From Curtobacterium sp. MCBA15_001 (GTDB lineage Bacteria; Actinomycetota; Actinomycetes; Actinomycetales; Microbacteriaceae), in assembly GCF_001864835.1 (NCBI RefSeq), contig NZ_MJGI01000021.1, forward strand, positions 269,565-333,564: DNA of 64,000 nt, given 5' to 3'. This document shows positions 19,450-28,118 of the stretch, piece by piece. Within the stretch, counting starts at the first letter, position 1; every line of letters starts with the position of its first letter. The notes under the pieces were generated by a model. The model did no database searches. It had not been told where the DNA came from and saw only the letters and a program-made list of their open reading frames with translations. Both the position numbers and the translations under genes were made by a program.

Positions 19450-20328
19450 ATGACCAACTCCGACACCACGACCCGGCCCGCAGCGGCCTCCGGCACGTTC
19501 CGCATCGGCGGCGACCTCGAGGTGCACCGTCTGGGCTACGGCACCATGCAGCTCACCGGCCCCGGCGTCTGGGGACCGCCGAAGGACCACGACGAAGCCG
19601 TCCGCGTGCTCAAGCGCGCGGTCGAGCTGGGCGTGGACTTCTTCGACACCGCGGACAGCTACGGCCCCTACGTCGCCGAGGAGCTGCTGCACGAGGCGCT
19701 CCACCCCTACGGCGACGACATCGTGATCGCCACGAAGGCGGGTCTGACCCGCACCGGTCCGAACCAGTGGCCGCCGGTCGGCCGCCCGGAGTACCTGCGC
19801 CAGGAGGCCGAGATGAGCCTCCGCCGCCTGGGGCTCGAGCGCATCGACCTGTTCCAGCTGCACCGCATCGACCCGAAGGTCCCGCTCGAGGACCAGGTCG
19901 GCGAGCTGAAGAAGCTGCAGGACGAGGGCAAGATCCGGCACATCGGGCTGTCCGAGGTGTCGGTCGACGACGTCAAGGCCGCGCAGGAGATCGCGACGAT
20001 CGTCTCGGTGCAGAACCTCTACAACCTGCAGAAGCGTGACGCCGAGGAGCTGCTCGACTGGTCCACCGAACAGGGCATCGGGTTCATCCCGTGGTTCCCG
20101 CTGGCCACCGGTGGGCTGACCGGCGACGACTCACCGCTGACCGAACTCGCCCAGCGCAAGGGTGCGACCCCGGCCCAGCTCGCACTGGCCTGGCTGCTCA
20201 AGCGGTCGCCGGTGATGCTGCCGATCCCCGGCACGTCGAGCGTCGACCACCTCGAGGACAACCTGGCGGGCGCGACGATCGAGCTCTCCGACGACGAGTT
20301 CGACGAACTCTCGAAGCTGGGGGAGTGA
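19450..20328 (+). CDS. Aldo/keto reductase
   Basis: 292 residues. Active-site motifs: [17 protein letters not shown] (Asp, Tyr), [11 protein letters not shown] (Lys), [18 protein letters not shown] (His), with [14 protein letters not shown] at the cofactor end and [15 protein letters not shown] at the NADPH site. It belongs to a subgroup of actinobacterial reductases that begin with a 20-residue Thr/Ala/Ser leader. Start ATG 19450. Second of three aldo/keto reductases within 10 kb. A perfect 22-bp stem hairpin follows the stop by 45 bp. Confidence 0.93.
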   Translation: MTNSDTTTRPAAASGTFRIGGDLEVHRLGYGTMQLTGPGVWGPPKDHDEAVRVLKRAVELGVDFFDTADSYGPYVAEELLHEALHPYGDDIVIATKAGLTRTGPNQWPPVGRPEYLRQEAEMSLRRLGLERIDLFQLHRIDPKVPLEDQVGELKKLQDEGKIRHIGLSEVSVDDVKAAQEIATIVSVQNLYNLQKRDAEELLDWSTEQGIGFIPWFPLATGGLTGDDSPLTELAQRKGATPAQLALAWLLKRSPVMLPIPGTSSVDHLEDNLAGATIELSDDEFDELSKLGE

Positions 20329-20372
20329 CGCCCTCGGGATCTGCGATCGTCAGCAGTCCCCGGATCGCGTGA

Positions 20373-20420
20373 TGACGAATCCGGTCCCCGATCCACCAGG
20401 ATCGGGGACCGGATTCGTCA
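20373..20420. terminator. Perfect 22-bp stem hairpin between convergent genes
   Basis: Bases 20373-20394 pair without mismatch to 20399-20420 around the tetraloop ACCA. It lies between the aldo/keto reductase (stop 20328) and the minus-strand dehydrogenase (stop 20423), so it is a bidirectional terminator candidate. The stem is more A/T-bearing than others here. Confidence 0.75.
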
Positions 20421-20422
20421 GC

Positions 20423-21154
20423 TCAGGAGACGATGGCCGCCATGGCCTGCGCGGTCGCCGCGCCGAGGTCCTCAGCCGGACGGCTGAGCAGCCCCTTCAC
20501 CATGCGGGTGTCCTCATCGGCGAGCACCTCGAACGCGCCGGTCGCCGCGCCGTCCAGGGCCTGTGCCACGACGCGCTCGGGGCTGGTCTTCGGGACGTCG
20601 AACCGAGCACCCATCGCGGTGTCGATCATGCCGACGAGGACACCGGTCACCGTGGTCCCCTGGGCGGACAACTCGGTCCGCAGACCGTTCGTGGCCGACC
20701 ACGCCGCCGCCTTCGAGGCTGCGTAGACCGTGGGGATCGGCGTCCATGCCGCAAGCGACAGGACCGTGAGCACCGCACCGCCGCCGTTGGCCGCGAGCAC
20801 GGGTGCGAACGCCCCCGAGACACGGATCGTGCCGAAGACGTTGGTCTCGAACACCGCACGGAGGACGTCGTCCGGGGCGGCCGCGATGGAGCTGTCCGAC
20901 GCCGGGGCGATCGCCGCGTTGTTCACGAGCAGGTCGACGTCGGTCGCCGCCCGCGCCGCTGCGGCGATCGACTCACCGTCCGTCAGGTCGAGGACGAGCG
21001 GCACGACGCGCTCGTCGTCCCACGCTCGTGGCGATCGGGCAGTCGCGTAGACCTTCCGCGCGCCGCGCTCGAGGGCCTGACGGACGAACTCCGCGCCGAG
21101 CCCTCCGTTCGCTCCGGTCACGAGGACGGTGCGGTCGTCGAGTCGCTCGGTCAT
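20423..21154 (-). CDS. Short-chain dehydrogenase/reductase
   Basis: 243 residues. Rossmann cofactor motif TGANGGLG near residue 13, NNAAI (structural NNAG) and catalytic Tyr-x3-Lys in VYAASKAAAW, preceded by a Ser in LSLAAW, mark a classical SDR that oxidises or reduces alcohols and ketones with NAD(P). ATG 21154 is chosen because AGGAG lies 5 nt upstream; the GTG at 21160 would overlap that site. Divergent from a TetR regulator with two palindromes between them, so it is likely its target. Confidence 0.92.
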   Translation of the reverse strand: MTERLDDRTVLVTGANGGLGAEFVRQALERGARKVYATARSPRAWDDERVVPLVLDLTDGESIAAAARAATDVDLLVNNAAIAPASDSSIAAAPDDVLRAVFETNVFGTIRVSGAFAPVLAANGGGAVLTVLSLAAWTPIPTVYAASKAAAWSATNGLRTELSAQGTTVTGVLVGMIDTAMGARFDVPKTSPERVVAQALDGAATGAFEVLADEDTRMVKGLLSRPAEDLGAATAQAMAAIVS

Positions 21155-21182
21155 GGTCACTCCTGTAGGTTGAGGGAAGAAG

Positions 21183-21223
21183 CGGGGATAGTCCCCGGAT
21201 CAGTATGTGGGGAGTTACCCCAC
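21183..21223. promoter_or_regulatory. Two operator-like palindromes between SDR and TetR genes
   Basis: CGGGGA-TAG-TCCCCG (21183-21197) and GTGGGG-AGTTA-CCCCAC (21207-21223) lie in the 103-bp divergent gap. TetR-family proteins usually bind such dyads to control themselves and the divergent gene. Confidence 0.5.
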
Positions 21224-21257
21224 TTTGTCGAACCGATGCCCGATCCGGAGGGGACCC

Positions 21258-21827
21258 GTGAACCAGACCACTACGAAGCCCCTGCGCGCCGACGCGCGCC
21301 GCAACCGCGACGCGATCGTCGCCGCCGCCCGTCAGGTCTTCGAGCAGGACGGCATCTTCGCTGCCATCGACGGCATCGCCACCGCGGCCGGGGTGGGGAA
21401 CGCCACGCTGTACCGGAACTTCCCGACGCGGGACGACCTGCTCGCCGCCGTCATGACCGAGAGCTTCGAGGCTGCACTGCGCGACGCCGAGGACCTCGAT
21501 GCGCTGAGTCCGGACGACGCCCTGTCGGAGTGGATGTTCCGCGTGACATGGCAGCTCCGCATCTGGCAGAACCTGCCGACCTGCATCGCGAGCGCGATCG
21601 GTGACGACGAGTCTCCCGTCAGCATGGTCTGCACGGGCCTGACGGAGCGGACGGCGCAGTTCCTCGACCGGGCACGGACCGACGGCTCTGCGGTCGCGAC
21701 GGTCACCGCCGAAGCGCTCTTCGAGCTGCTGACGACGCTGTCGTGGGGCGTCGACCGGTTCGGCGACGACCAGGACCGGGCACGCGCCCGGGTCCGGCTC
21801 GGCACCGCGGGACTCTTCCGGCCCTGA
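21258..21827 (+). CDS. TetR family transcriptional regulator
   Basis: 189 residues. The N-terminal DNA-binding domain is clear: RNRDAIVAAARQVFEQDGIFAAIDGIATAAGVGNATLYRNFPTRDDLLAAV, with the recognition helix around residues 37-50. The C-terminal region is all-helical and would bind a small ligand and dimerise. Start GTG 21258 has CGGAGGGGA a few bases upstream. Divergent from the SDR at 20423-21154, whose expression it probably represses through the palindromes at 21183-21223. Confidence 0.93.
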   Translation: MNQTTTKPLRADARRNRDAIVAAARQVFEQDGIFAAIDGIATAAGVGNATLYRNFPTRDDLLAAVMTESFEAALRDAEDLDALSPDDALSEWMFRVTWQLRIWQNLPTCIASAIGDDESPVSMVCTGLTERTAQFLDRARTDGSAVATVTAEALFELLTTLSWGVDRFGDDQDRARARVRLGTAGLFRP

Positions 21828-21842
21828 CCGACGGCACGGGGA

Positions 21843-21858
21843 CGACCCGGCCGGGTCG
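21843..21858. terminator. Short palindrome between convergent genes
   Basis: CGACCCGGCCGGGTCG is a perfect 16-bp palindrome 16 bp after the TetR stop and 15 bp before the stop of the minus-strand membrane gene. Terminator role is inferred from position only. Confidence 0.35.
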
Positions 21859-21872
21859 ACGGACGCGCTGCA

Positions 21873-22976
21873 TCACCCAACGACGCAGAAGGACTCGGCG
21901 GTGACGTGCACTCCGGTGCCGTCGCCGCCGATCTGCATCCGTCGGACCGCAGCGTCCGGCCCGACCGGCCACCGGCTGTCCGTGCCCATCGCCCGGTCGG
22001 CCGCGGTGTAGCCCGCGCGCTCCCACCCGGCGAGCACCCGGGGCGCGAGGTCCTGCGGCCGGACCGTCGGCAACAGGAGCACACCTGTCCACCGCGTCCC
22101 GCCGTCCGGGCACGTGCTCGTCACGAGCTCGACGACCGGTGCCAGAGCGGGCGCCGGGGTCGGTGACGTCAGGTCGTCGAGCGGCCCCGCCCACCGCACG
22201 GTGTCCTCCAGCAGCGCCTGCGTCCCGGCCTGCACCGCGGCAGCATCGAGCGTCGTCGTGTCCGCGGGGTGTGGGCCGTCCGCAGCGGGCCAGTCGGCCC
22301 AGGGGTCCGGGGTCGACGAGGTGGTGGGGCGAGGCTGCGCGTCGGCCTCGGGCGCGAGCGTCACGTCGGGACCCCCGCTGCCGCCGGACACCACCGCGAC
22401 CGCGAGCATCGCCGCGACGATCGCCGAGGCGAGCCGCACGACGGGCACGTCGAGGCCCAGACCCCGTCGTTCGCACCGGACGACCACGACCACGACCGCC
22501 GCCAGCCCGAGCCCGGCGAGGGCGACGGGGAGCGGCCAGGGCGGCAACCCCGCGCCGGACGTCCACCAGAGCGCGGGGGTGGCGCAGGCCGCTGCCAGGG
22601 TGAGGGACGAGGCGGTGAGGAGCCGCGCCTCCAGGACGGTGACGTGCCGGACGGAACGGCGGCGCCGACGGTGGGTGCGGACTCCGTGCAGCGCGCACAC
22701 CGCGGCGTTCACGACGACGCCGATGCGGCCGAACCCGATGCCGAAGAACTGGCCGGAGTCGTACCGCCCCCACTCGTCGTCCGCCGGCGTCGGGTACTGC
22801 CACCAGTCCGTCAGGTGGAGCTGGACCAGGAGTCCGCCGACCGCGCCGAGGAACACCAGCCACGACCACCACGGCCACCGGGCCACCCGGATCGCCGAGG
22901 CGGCGAAGAGCACCGCCGTCGGCAGCAGCACGAGCAGGGACAGACCGGCCAGGGTGTCGAACTGATCGGGCTGCAT
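21873..22976 (-). CDS. Hypothetical membrane protein with exported C-terminal domain
   Basis: 367 residues. About six helices: residues 8-27, 32-53, 78-97, 115-135, 142-165 and 183-200. A Pro/Ser/Thr/Asp-rich linker (about 205-240) follows, then a globular domain of about 125 residues (240-367) with two cysteines (STCPDGGT and the final ESFCVVG) that could form a disulfide outside the cell. No family recognised. Start ATG 22976. Its own neighbourhood gives no clue; a small minus-strand gene lies upstream. Confidence 0.7.
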   Translation of the reverse strand: MQPDQFDTLAGLSLLVLLPTAVLFAASAIRVARWPWWSWLVFLGAVGGLLVQLHLTDWWQYPTPADDEWGRYDSGQFFGIGFGRIGVVVNAAVCALHGVRTHRRRRRSVRHVTVLEARLLTASSLTLAAACATPALWWTSGAGLPPWPLPVALAGLGLAAVVVVVVRCERRGLGLDVPVVRLASAIVAAMLAVAVVSGGSGGPDVTLAPEADAQPRPTTSSTPDPWADWPAADGPHPADTTTLDAAAVQAGTQALLEDTVRWAGPLDDLTSPTPAPALAPVVELVTSTCPDGGTRWTGVLLLPTVRPQDLAPRVLAGWERAGYTAADRAMGTDSRWPVGPDAAVRRMQIGGDGTGVHVTAESFCVVG

Positions 22977-23049
22977 GCTGCGACGCTAGGGCGACGTCAC
23001 CCGACCGTCGGTCCGGAGGTCGGGCGCTGTGTCCCGGGGCACACGCTCC

Positions 23050-23271
23050 TCAGCGCCGACGGAACAGGTCCGCGATCGCCCACGGGCCGGGCGCCAGCCG
23101 GACGGCTGCCTCGGCGCGGACGCGGTCCTCGAGCGCTCGGTCCCGGGTCAGCTCGGTGATCTCCGTCGTGCCGGTCCACCACATGACGGCCTGCCCCCAC
23201 GCGGACCGGCGCGGCGCGGACCGCTGGGGGACGGAAGTCGGGACGGTGCCGGTGTCGTCGAGCATGGCCAT
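23050..23271 (-). CDS. Small hypothetical protein
   Basis: 73 residues (or 71 from the ATG at 23265). The composition is that of a real soluble protein: WGQAVMWWTGTTEITELTRDRALEDRVRAEAAVRLAPGPWAIADLFRRR, with an amphipathic helix in the C-terminal half. There is no clear ribosome binding site and no recognised family. It lies 73 bp upstream of, and on the same strand as, the hypothetical membrane gene. It is divergent from an aldo/keto reductase. Confidence 0.45.
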   Translation of the reverse strand: MAMLDDTGTVPTSVPQRSAPRRSAWGQAVMWWTGTTEITELTRDRALEDRVRAEAAVRLAPGPWAIADLFRRR

Positions 23272-23343
23272 CACGCTACGAACGCGCGGCCGGACGAGGG
23301 AGGCTCTGCCGGTACACGGCTCGGCACGGCTACCGTCGGGGGC

Positions 23344-24330
23344 ATGCAGCGACGCACCCTGGCCAGCACCGGCCGCGAGTCCTCCGTCATCGGCCTCGGC
23401 ACCTGGCAGTTCGGCGGTGACTGGGGTCCCGTGTCGGACCAGGACGCCTTCGCCGTGATGGACGCCTCGGCCGAGTCCGGTGTCACCCTGTTCGACACCG
23501 CCGACGTGTACGGCGACGGGGTCAGCGAGCAGCTGATCGGCCGCTGGCTCCGGGCGAACCCGGACTCCGGCGTGACCGTCACGACGAAGATGGGCCGTCG
23601 CGCCGAACAGGTGCCGTCGAACTACGTTGCCGCCGACTTCCGCGAGTGGGTCGACCGCTCGCGGCGCAACCTGCAGCAGGACACCCTCGACCTGGTCCAG
23701 CTGCACTGTCCGCCCACGCCCGTGTTCGAGGACGACGCGGTCTACGACGCCCTCGACGCCCTGGTCGCCGACCGGTCGATCGCGGCGTACGGCGTCAGCG
23801 TCGAGACGGCCGACCAGGCGCTCGAGGCGATCCGGCACCCCGGTGTCGCCAGCGTGCAGATCATCCTGAACGCGTTCCGGCTCAAGCCCCTCGACGCCGT
23901 GCTGCCCGCCGCGAAGCAGGCCGGTGTGGCCGTCCTCGCACGCGTCCCGCTCGCGTCCGGGCTGCTGTCCGGCAAGTACACGACCGACACCGAGTTCGCC
24001 GCAGGGGACCACCGCACCTACAACCGGCACGGCGAGGCCTTCCACCAGGGCGAGACGTTCAGCGGCGTGCCTTTCGAGGACGGCGTCCGCGCAGCGCAGG
24101 AGTTCGCCGCCGCACTGCCCGAGGGCGTCTCGGTCCCGCAGGCCGCGCTGGCGTGGATCGTCGCGCAGGACGGCGTCACCGCAGCGATCCCCGGCGCGAG
24201 GAACGCCGACCAGGCCCGGTCGAACGCGGCCGCCGGCTCGCTCGACCTGACCACGGTGCCCGGCCTGGACAGCACCGTGCACGAGCTCTACGACCGGTGG
24301 TTCCGCGCGACGGTGCACGAGCGCTGGTGA
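23344..24330 (+). CDS. Aldo/keto reductase
   Basis: 328 residues. Catalytic residues in LFDTADVYGDGVSEQLIG (Asp, Tyr), VTVTTKMGRR (Lys) and LDLVQLHCPP (His). The barrel end has VLARVPLASGLLSGKYT and AIPGARNADQARSN. The PVFEDDAVYDALDALVADRSIAAYGVS segment places it with general-stress-type aldo/keto reductases such as YhdN/IolS. Start ATG 23344. Monocistronic; a small hairpin follows at 24353-24369. Confidence 0.92.
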   Translation: MQRRTLASTGRESSVIGLGTWQFGGDWGPVSDQDAFAVMDASAESGVTLFDTADVYGDGVSEQLIGRWLRANPDSGVTVTTKMGRRAEQVPSNYVAADFREWVDRSRRNLQQDTLDLVQLHCPPTPVFEDDAVYDALDALVADRSIAAYGVSVETADQALEAIRHPGVASVQIILNAFRLKPLDAVLPAAKQAGVAVLARVPLASGLLSGKYTTDTEFAAGDHRTYNRHGEAFHQGETFSGVPFEDGVRAAQEFAAALPEGVSVPQAALAWIVAQDGVTAAIPGARNADQARSNAAAGSLDLTTVPGLDSTVHELYDRWFRATVHERW

Positions 24331-24352
24331 GCGCGCCCTGAGGGCGCTGGGA

Positions 24353-24369
24353 CGTTGCTCACAGCAACG
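24353..24369. terminator. Short hairpin after aldo/keto reductase
   Basis: CGTTGCT-CAC-AGCAACG, a 7-bp stem with 3-nt loop, 22 bp after the stop, inside a region with further CTCAGGG repeats. Weak terminator candidate. Confidence 0.4.
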
Positions 24370-24481
24370 GCTCTCAGGGACCTCAGGGAGCGCGGCCCGT
24401 TCCCATCGATCGCACGGCCTGGACGCCCACCCGCGGGCCTACGGTGATCCCGCACCTGCAGGATCGTTCGGGAGGACCGCC

Positions 24482-25330
24482 ATGCGTCCGCGTCACATCG
24501 TCACCGTCGCAGCACTGGCGGCCGCCCTGGTCGCGGTCCCGACCGTCGTCGTCCTCGCGACGCACCCGGGCGTCGCCAGCGACGCCGCCGCGACCGCCGC
24601 GGAGCAGGCCGCGCGGATCACCGCCGCACAGGTCCGCGAACTCCGACACACCCCGGACCAGGTGCTGACCGGCGTCGTCGGCGCGGACGTCAGCGGCGCG
24701 GTGCCGTTCGCCTACGCGGGAGACTCGATCACCGCGCGTCCGGGCTCGTGGCTGCGGCAGCTCGCCGCCGACGGCACCGACACCGGCGTGCGAGCGGTCG
24801 GCGGGTACGCGCACAGCGGGTACCGCACCGACCAGGTCATCGCCCGGATGCCCGTCGTGTCCGGAGCGGACGTGCTGGTCGTCGAACTCGGCACGAACGA
24901 CGTGAACCAGGCCGTGGCGACCGACCGCATCGTGCGGAACATCGACACGCTCGTCGCCGCGCAGGACGCTCCGCACGTGCTGCTCGTCGCCGCGCCGCCG
25001 TCGAACCACACCAGCAGCCTGTGGGGTGTCGACCGCCGGACGGGCAACCGGGTGCTGGACGTGGCACTGGCGGCCGATGCGCAGGCGCACGGCTGGTCCT
25101 ACACGGACCCGTTCGCCGCCGACCGCGAAGCCGACGACTCGTGGGTCCCCGGGACCACCAGCGACGGCATCCACCCGACGACCGCGGCGAACGTCGCCAT
25201 CGCGAGGGAGTTCGCCTCCGCGATCCGGAGCGCCGCGGGCGTCTCCGACGGCTCCGGCGGCGCGGGCACCGGCACCGGGACCAGCACCGGCGACACGTCA
25301 GTCACCGAGGCGTCCGCCACGAACGGCTGA
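24482..25330 (+). CDS. Secreted SGNH/GDSL-family hydrolase
   Basis: 282 residues. Signal or anchor helix at about 7-28 (IVTVAALAAALVAVPTVVVLA). The SGNH blocks are in order: AYAGDSITAR (Ser nucleophile, block I, around residue 80), the glycine in GGYAHSGYRT (block II), VVELGTNDVNQ (GxND, block III), and DGIHPTTAAN (Asp and His of the triad, block V). An esterase or lipase of the exported acyl-hydrolase type. The C-terminal 30 residues are Gly/Thr/Ser rich. Start ATG 24482 follows GGGAGGACC. Substrate unknown. Confidence 0.9.
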   Translation: MRPRHIVTVAALAAALVAVPTVVVLATHPGVASDAAATAAEQAARITAAQVRELRHTPDQVLTGVVGADVSGAVPFAYAGDSITARPGSWLRQLAADGTDTGVRAVGGYAHSGYRTDQVIARMPVVSGADVLVVELGTNDVNQAVATDRIVRNIDTLVAAQDAPHVLLVAAPPSNHTSSLWGVDRRTGNRVLDVALAADAQAHGWSYTDPFAADREADDSWVPGTTSDGIHPTTAANVAIAREFASAIRSAAGVSDGSGGAGTGTGTSTGDTSVTEASATNG

Positions 25331-25358
25331 CGCGCAGCGCCGGCCGAACGGCTGACGC

Positions 25359-25844
25359 TCAGCGGCTCGTGAGCACCTTCTGCGTGCCCGCGATGACCGC
25401 GGCGTCCTCGGCGAGCGCCACGAGCGGGTCGTGCATCCCGGTCGTCGCACCGACGGCCTTGCGCGCCGCGTACCCGACGTAGCTGCCGATCACCGCGCCG
25501 ACGGCCCCGAGGACGGCGCCCTCGACCCGGCGGTCCCGCTTGCCCGTCGTGCCGATCGCCAGGCCGACGACGGCACCGGACAGCGCCCGACCGATCAGAC
25601 CCGTGGCCGCGGTGCGGTTCGGCGTCATCGGCAGCTTGTCGCCGATCAGCTCCCCGACTGCCGCGACGACGAGCAGCCCGCGGCCGAGGTCGGACCGGAA
25701 CACGGCCCAGTCCTGCCACGACCCGGACAGCTGCGGGCGGTCCCGGTTCAGTGCCAGCATCGCGAGCGGGGTCGCGCTGCGGCCGCCGGTCAGGATCCCG
25801 AGCAGCAGTGCCTTCGTCCCGGTGTGCTTGGTGTGCTTCGCCAT
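25359..25844 (-). CDS. DUF4126-like membrane protein
   Basis: 161 residues. Glycine-rich amphipathic and hydrophobic helices at about 10-32, 58-72, 84-99 and 107-127, with LGILTGGRSATPLAMLALN at the start and LIGRALSGAVVGLAIG then GAVLGAVGAVIGSYVGYAARKAVG in the middle, as in DUF4126 proteins of unknown function. ATG 25844 is the start; AGGAGCGAC lies upstream. Divergent from the membrane gene at 25919. Confidence 0.75.
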   Translation of the reverse strand: MAKHTKHTGTKALLLGILTGGRSATPLAMLALNRDRPQLSGSWQDWAVFRSDLGRGLLVVAAVGELIGDKLPMTPNRTAATGLIGRALSGAVVGLAIGTTGKRDRRVEGAVLGAVGAVIGSYVGYAARKAVGATTGMHDPLVALAEDAAVIAGTQKVLTSR

Positions 25845-25918
25845 CGTGTGTCGCTCCTCGTGTGTTCTGTCGCCGACGCTACGCGCCCGCCTCGGCACCA
25901 GCTGGAGGGTGTACCACT

Positions 25919-26443
25919 GTGCGCGTGCATGTGGGCGTGATCGACGAAGCAGGACGGCTCCGGCTGCTCGGTGCGGCGGTGGCCGGCGCCGCGTTCTCGG
26001 TCGTGCTCGTGATGCTGCTGCTGTCGTCCTGGACCGCCGCGACGACCGGGGTGCTGGTGTCCGTGGGCATCCCGACCGCGGTCGTCGGCGGAGCCGTCGG
26101 CGTGTGGACGACCCTGCGCTCGTGGCGGCTCGAGGGCGGCTACGCGCGGGCGACGCTGGCGCAGCGGTGGGTCTCCGACGGCGAGGTCCCGGCCGAGGTA
26201 CCCGCCACCGAGTGGATCCCGCTCGTGCAGGCCCAGGCGGAACGGCAGCTCGCCGGCTGGGGCAAGATCGTGCTCTGCGTGTTCTGGATCCCCATGACGT
26301 GGTCGATGCGGGCCCAGCACGGCATGCTCATCACCCTGCTGCTGATCGGCCTGTGGGTGGGCCTCGGGCTGTGGAGCGCCGTCGTCGTCATCCCACGAGC
26401 CCGGGCAGCTGCGGCGATGCTCAGGCGCCCGTTCACCGCCTGA
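25919..26443 (+). CDS. Hypothetical membrane protein
   Basis: 174 residues with four helices in two pairs: about 15-35 and 38-58, then 115-130 and 136-156. Between them is a soluble stretch (WRLEGGYARATLAQRWVSDGEVPAEVPATEWIPLVQAQAERQLAGWGK). No family recognised. GTG 25919 is chosen since GGAGGG lies 9 nt upstream; GTG 25925 is an alternative. An SDR gene follows on the same strand after 37 bp. Confidence 0.65.
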   Translation: MRVHVGVIDEAGRLRLLGAAVAGAAFSVVLVMLLLSSWTAATTGVLVSVGIPTAVVGGAVGVWTTLRSWRLEGGYARATLAQRWVSDGEVPAEVPATEWIPLVQAQAERQLAGWGKIVLCVFWIPMTWSMRAQHGMLITLLLIGLWVGLGLWSAVVVIPRARAAAAMLRRPFTA

Positions 26444-26480
26444 GCCGGATCGCGGGGCCCCGGCCGTGTAGGCAGGGCAC

Positions 26481-27272
26481 ATGACACCCCCGAAGCACCC
26501 CTTCCGTTCGCGTCGCGCCCTGGTCACCGGAGCGAGCGGCGGGATCGGCGAGGCCCTCGCGCTGGGCCTGGCGCGCGCCGGCAGCGACGTCGTGCTCGTC
26601 GCGCGGTCGGCCGACCGCCTGCAGGCGGTCGCGGAACGGATCCGTCGCGACCACCGGGTCCGCGTCGAGGTGGTCGTGGCCGACCTGGCGACGGACACGG
26701 GTGTCGACGAGGTCATCGCGTCCATGGCCGGCAGCCGGGTCGACGTCCTGGTCGCCAACGCCGGGGTCGGTGCGACCGGCCCCTTCACCGACACCACCGA
26801 CGAGCGGATCCGGACCCAGCTCGCGTTGAACTGCACGGCACTGACCCGGCTGGTGCACGCCTTCCTGCCCGGCATGCTCGAGCGTCGGGTCGGCGGGGTG
26901 ATGACGGTCGGGTCGACCGCCTCGTTCCAGCCGACGCCCGGCATGGCCGTCTACGGCGCGACCAAGGCGTTCGTGCTGTCCTTCACCGAGGCGCTGTGGC
27001 AGGAGACCCGCGGGTCGGGCGTCCGCGTGCTGGCCCTGTGCCCGGGCCCGACCGAGACGGGCTTCTTCGCCGCGGCGGGTGGGGGATCCGTCATGGAGAG
27101 CGGCCGACAGTCCGCCGAGCAGGTCGCCGCGGTCGGGCTGCGCGCGTTCGCCAGGGCGGGCGGGCCGACGGTCGTGCCGGGTCTCGGCAACACGGTGATC
27201 GCCAACGCGCACCGGTTCGTGCCGCGGGGGCTGATGGCGCGCATGTCCGCGATGGTGACCGCCGAGCACTGA
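26481..27272 (+). CDS. Short-chain dehydrogenase/reductase
   Basis: 263 residues. Cofactor motif TGASGGIG at about 16-23, NAGVG, catalytic Ser in TVGSTASFQPTPGMAVYGATKAF with Tyr-x3-Lys (YGATK), and LCPGPTETGFF after it. It fits the YqjQ/DltE-like SDR group that acts on lipids or ketones, though substrate cannot be told. Start ATG 26481. Converges with another SDR; palindromic repeat copy 3 lies between them. Confidence 0.92.
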   Translation: MTPPKHPFRSRRALVTGASGGIGEALALGLARAGSDVVLVARSADRLQAVAERIRRDHRVRVEVVVADLATDTGVDEVIASMAGSRVDVLVANAGVGATGPFTDTTDERIRTQLALNCTALTRLVHAFLPGMLERRVGGVMTVGSTASFQPTPGMAVYGATKAFVLSFTEALWQETRGSGVRVLALCPGPTETGFFAAAGGGSVMESGRQSAEQVAAVGLRAFARAGGPTVVPGLGNTVIANAHRFVPRGLMARMSAMVTAEH

Positions 27273-27285
27273 GCCCGGCCACGCG

Positions 27286-27332
27286 CCGGACGGGAGGCCC
27301 GGTGCCGGCCCGGCACCGAGCCTCCCGTCCGG
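27286..27332. repeat. Dispersed palindromic repeat, copy 3 (bidirectional terminator candidate)
   Basis: Stem 27286-27306 with 27312-27332, 21 bp with one G-U position and a 5-nt loop. The left arm matches copies 1 and 2 over CGGACGGGAGGCCCGGTGCC. It starts 14 bp after one SDR stop and ends 4 bp before the stop of the convergent SDR. Confidence 0.75.
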
Positions 27333-27335
27333 TGG

Positions 27336-28040
27336 TCAGGCCGTGAACTGCTGGTAGAGCGCCGCCGGGTCGGCGGCGAGCGACGCCTTCACCATGGCGC
27401 TCCAGTCGTCGACGACGACCTCGAGCGCGTCGCGCTCGACCCCGTCGAGCGACGCCTTCGCAACGTCCAGCGGGTCGACCATCGAACCCTCGTACCCGGC
27501 CATGATGTCGGTGTCGGCCGCTCCGAGGTGCAGCCCCTGCACCGTGACACCCCGCCCAGCGAGTTCGAGCCGAACCGCGTTCGTCAGGTTCCACTCGGCT
27601 GACTTGGCGGCCGCGTAACCCCCTGAACCCGGGTAGACGAACCACGACAGGGCCGACAGTACGTTCACGATGCCACCGCCGCCGTTGCGCTCGATCACCG
27701 GGACGAACGCGCGCAGGACCTCGAGCGTGCCCCAGTAGTGCGTGTCCATCTCGCGACGCGCGTCGGTCAGGTCGTCCGTCAGCAGCGACCCCTGCGTGGC
27801 GATGCCCGCGTTGTTGACCAGCAACGTGACGTCGCCCGCGCGCGCGGCAGCAGCGGCGACCGAGGTCGAGTCGGTGATGTCGAGCGGCAGCACCTCGACC
27901 CCGGGGACGTCGACGAGCTCGGGGCGGCGGGCCGTCGCGTAGACCTTCGCTGCGCCCCGGTCGAGCAGTTCGGTGACGAAGCGGCGTCCGATGCCGCGGT
28001 TCGATCCGGTGACGAGTGCGACCGATCCGGTGATGTCCAT
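27336..28040 (-). CDS. Short-chain dehydrogenase/reductase
   Basis: 234 residues. TGSNRGIG cofactor loop (residues 12-19), LLVNNAGIATQG, catalytic Ser in NVLSALSWF and Tyr-x3-Lys in GGYAAAKSAEW. ATG 28040 is the first codon of the family-like N-terminus (MDITGSVALVTGS) and is preceded by GGAGGACACC. Divergent by 78 bp from a MerR regulator, which likely controls it. Confidence 0.92.
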   Translation of the reverse strand: MDITGSVALVTGSNRGIGRRFVTELLDRGAAKVYATARRPELVDVPGVEVLPLDITDSTSVAAAAARAGDVTLLVNNAGIATQGSLLTDDLTDARREMDTHYWGTLEVLRAFVPVIERNGGGGIVNVLSALSWFVYPGSGGYAAAKSAEWNLTNAVRLELAGRGVTVQGLHLGAADTDIMAGYEGSMVDPLDVAKASLDGVERDALEVVVDDWSAMVKASLAADPAALYQQFTA

Positions 28041-28092
28041 GGTGTCCTCCTGCCGCCCGGGACCGTCCCTGAGCGACGGAGGTACGCTAAGA

Positions 28093-28110
28093 CCTCACAT
28101 GGACGTCAGG
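28093..28110. promoter_or_regulatory. MerR-type operator candidate
   Basis: CCTCACATGGACGTCAGG is an imperfect 18-bp dyad (CCTxAC arms) in the 78-bp gap between the SDR and MerR genes, 9 bp before the MerR start. MerR-family operators have such ACCTCAA-like arms. The regulated promoter hexamers are not obvious. Confidence 0.35.
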
Positions 28111-28118
28111 GGCAAGTG

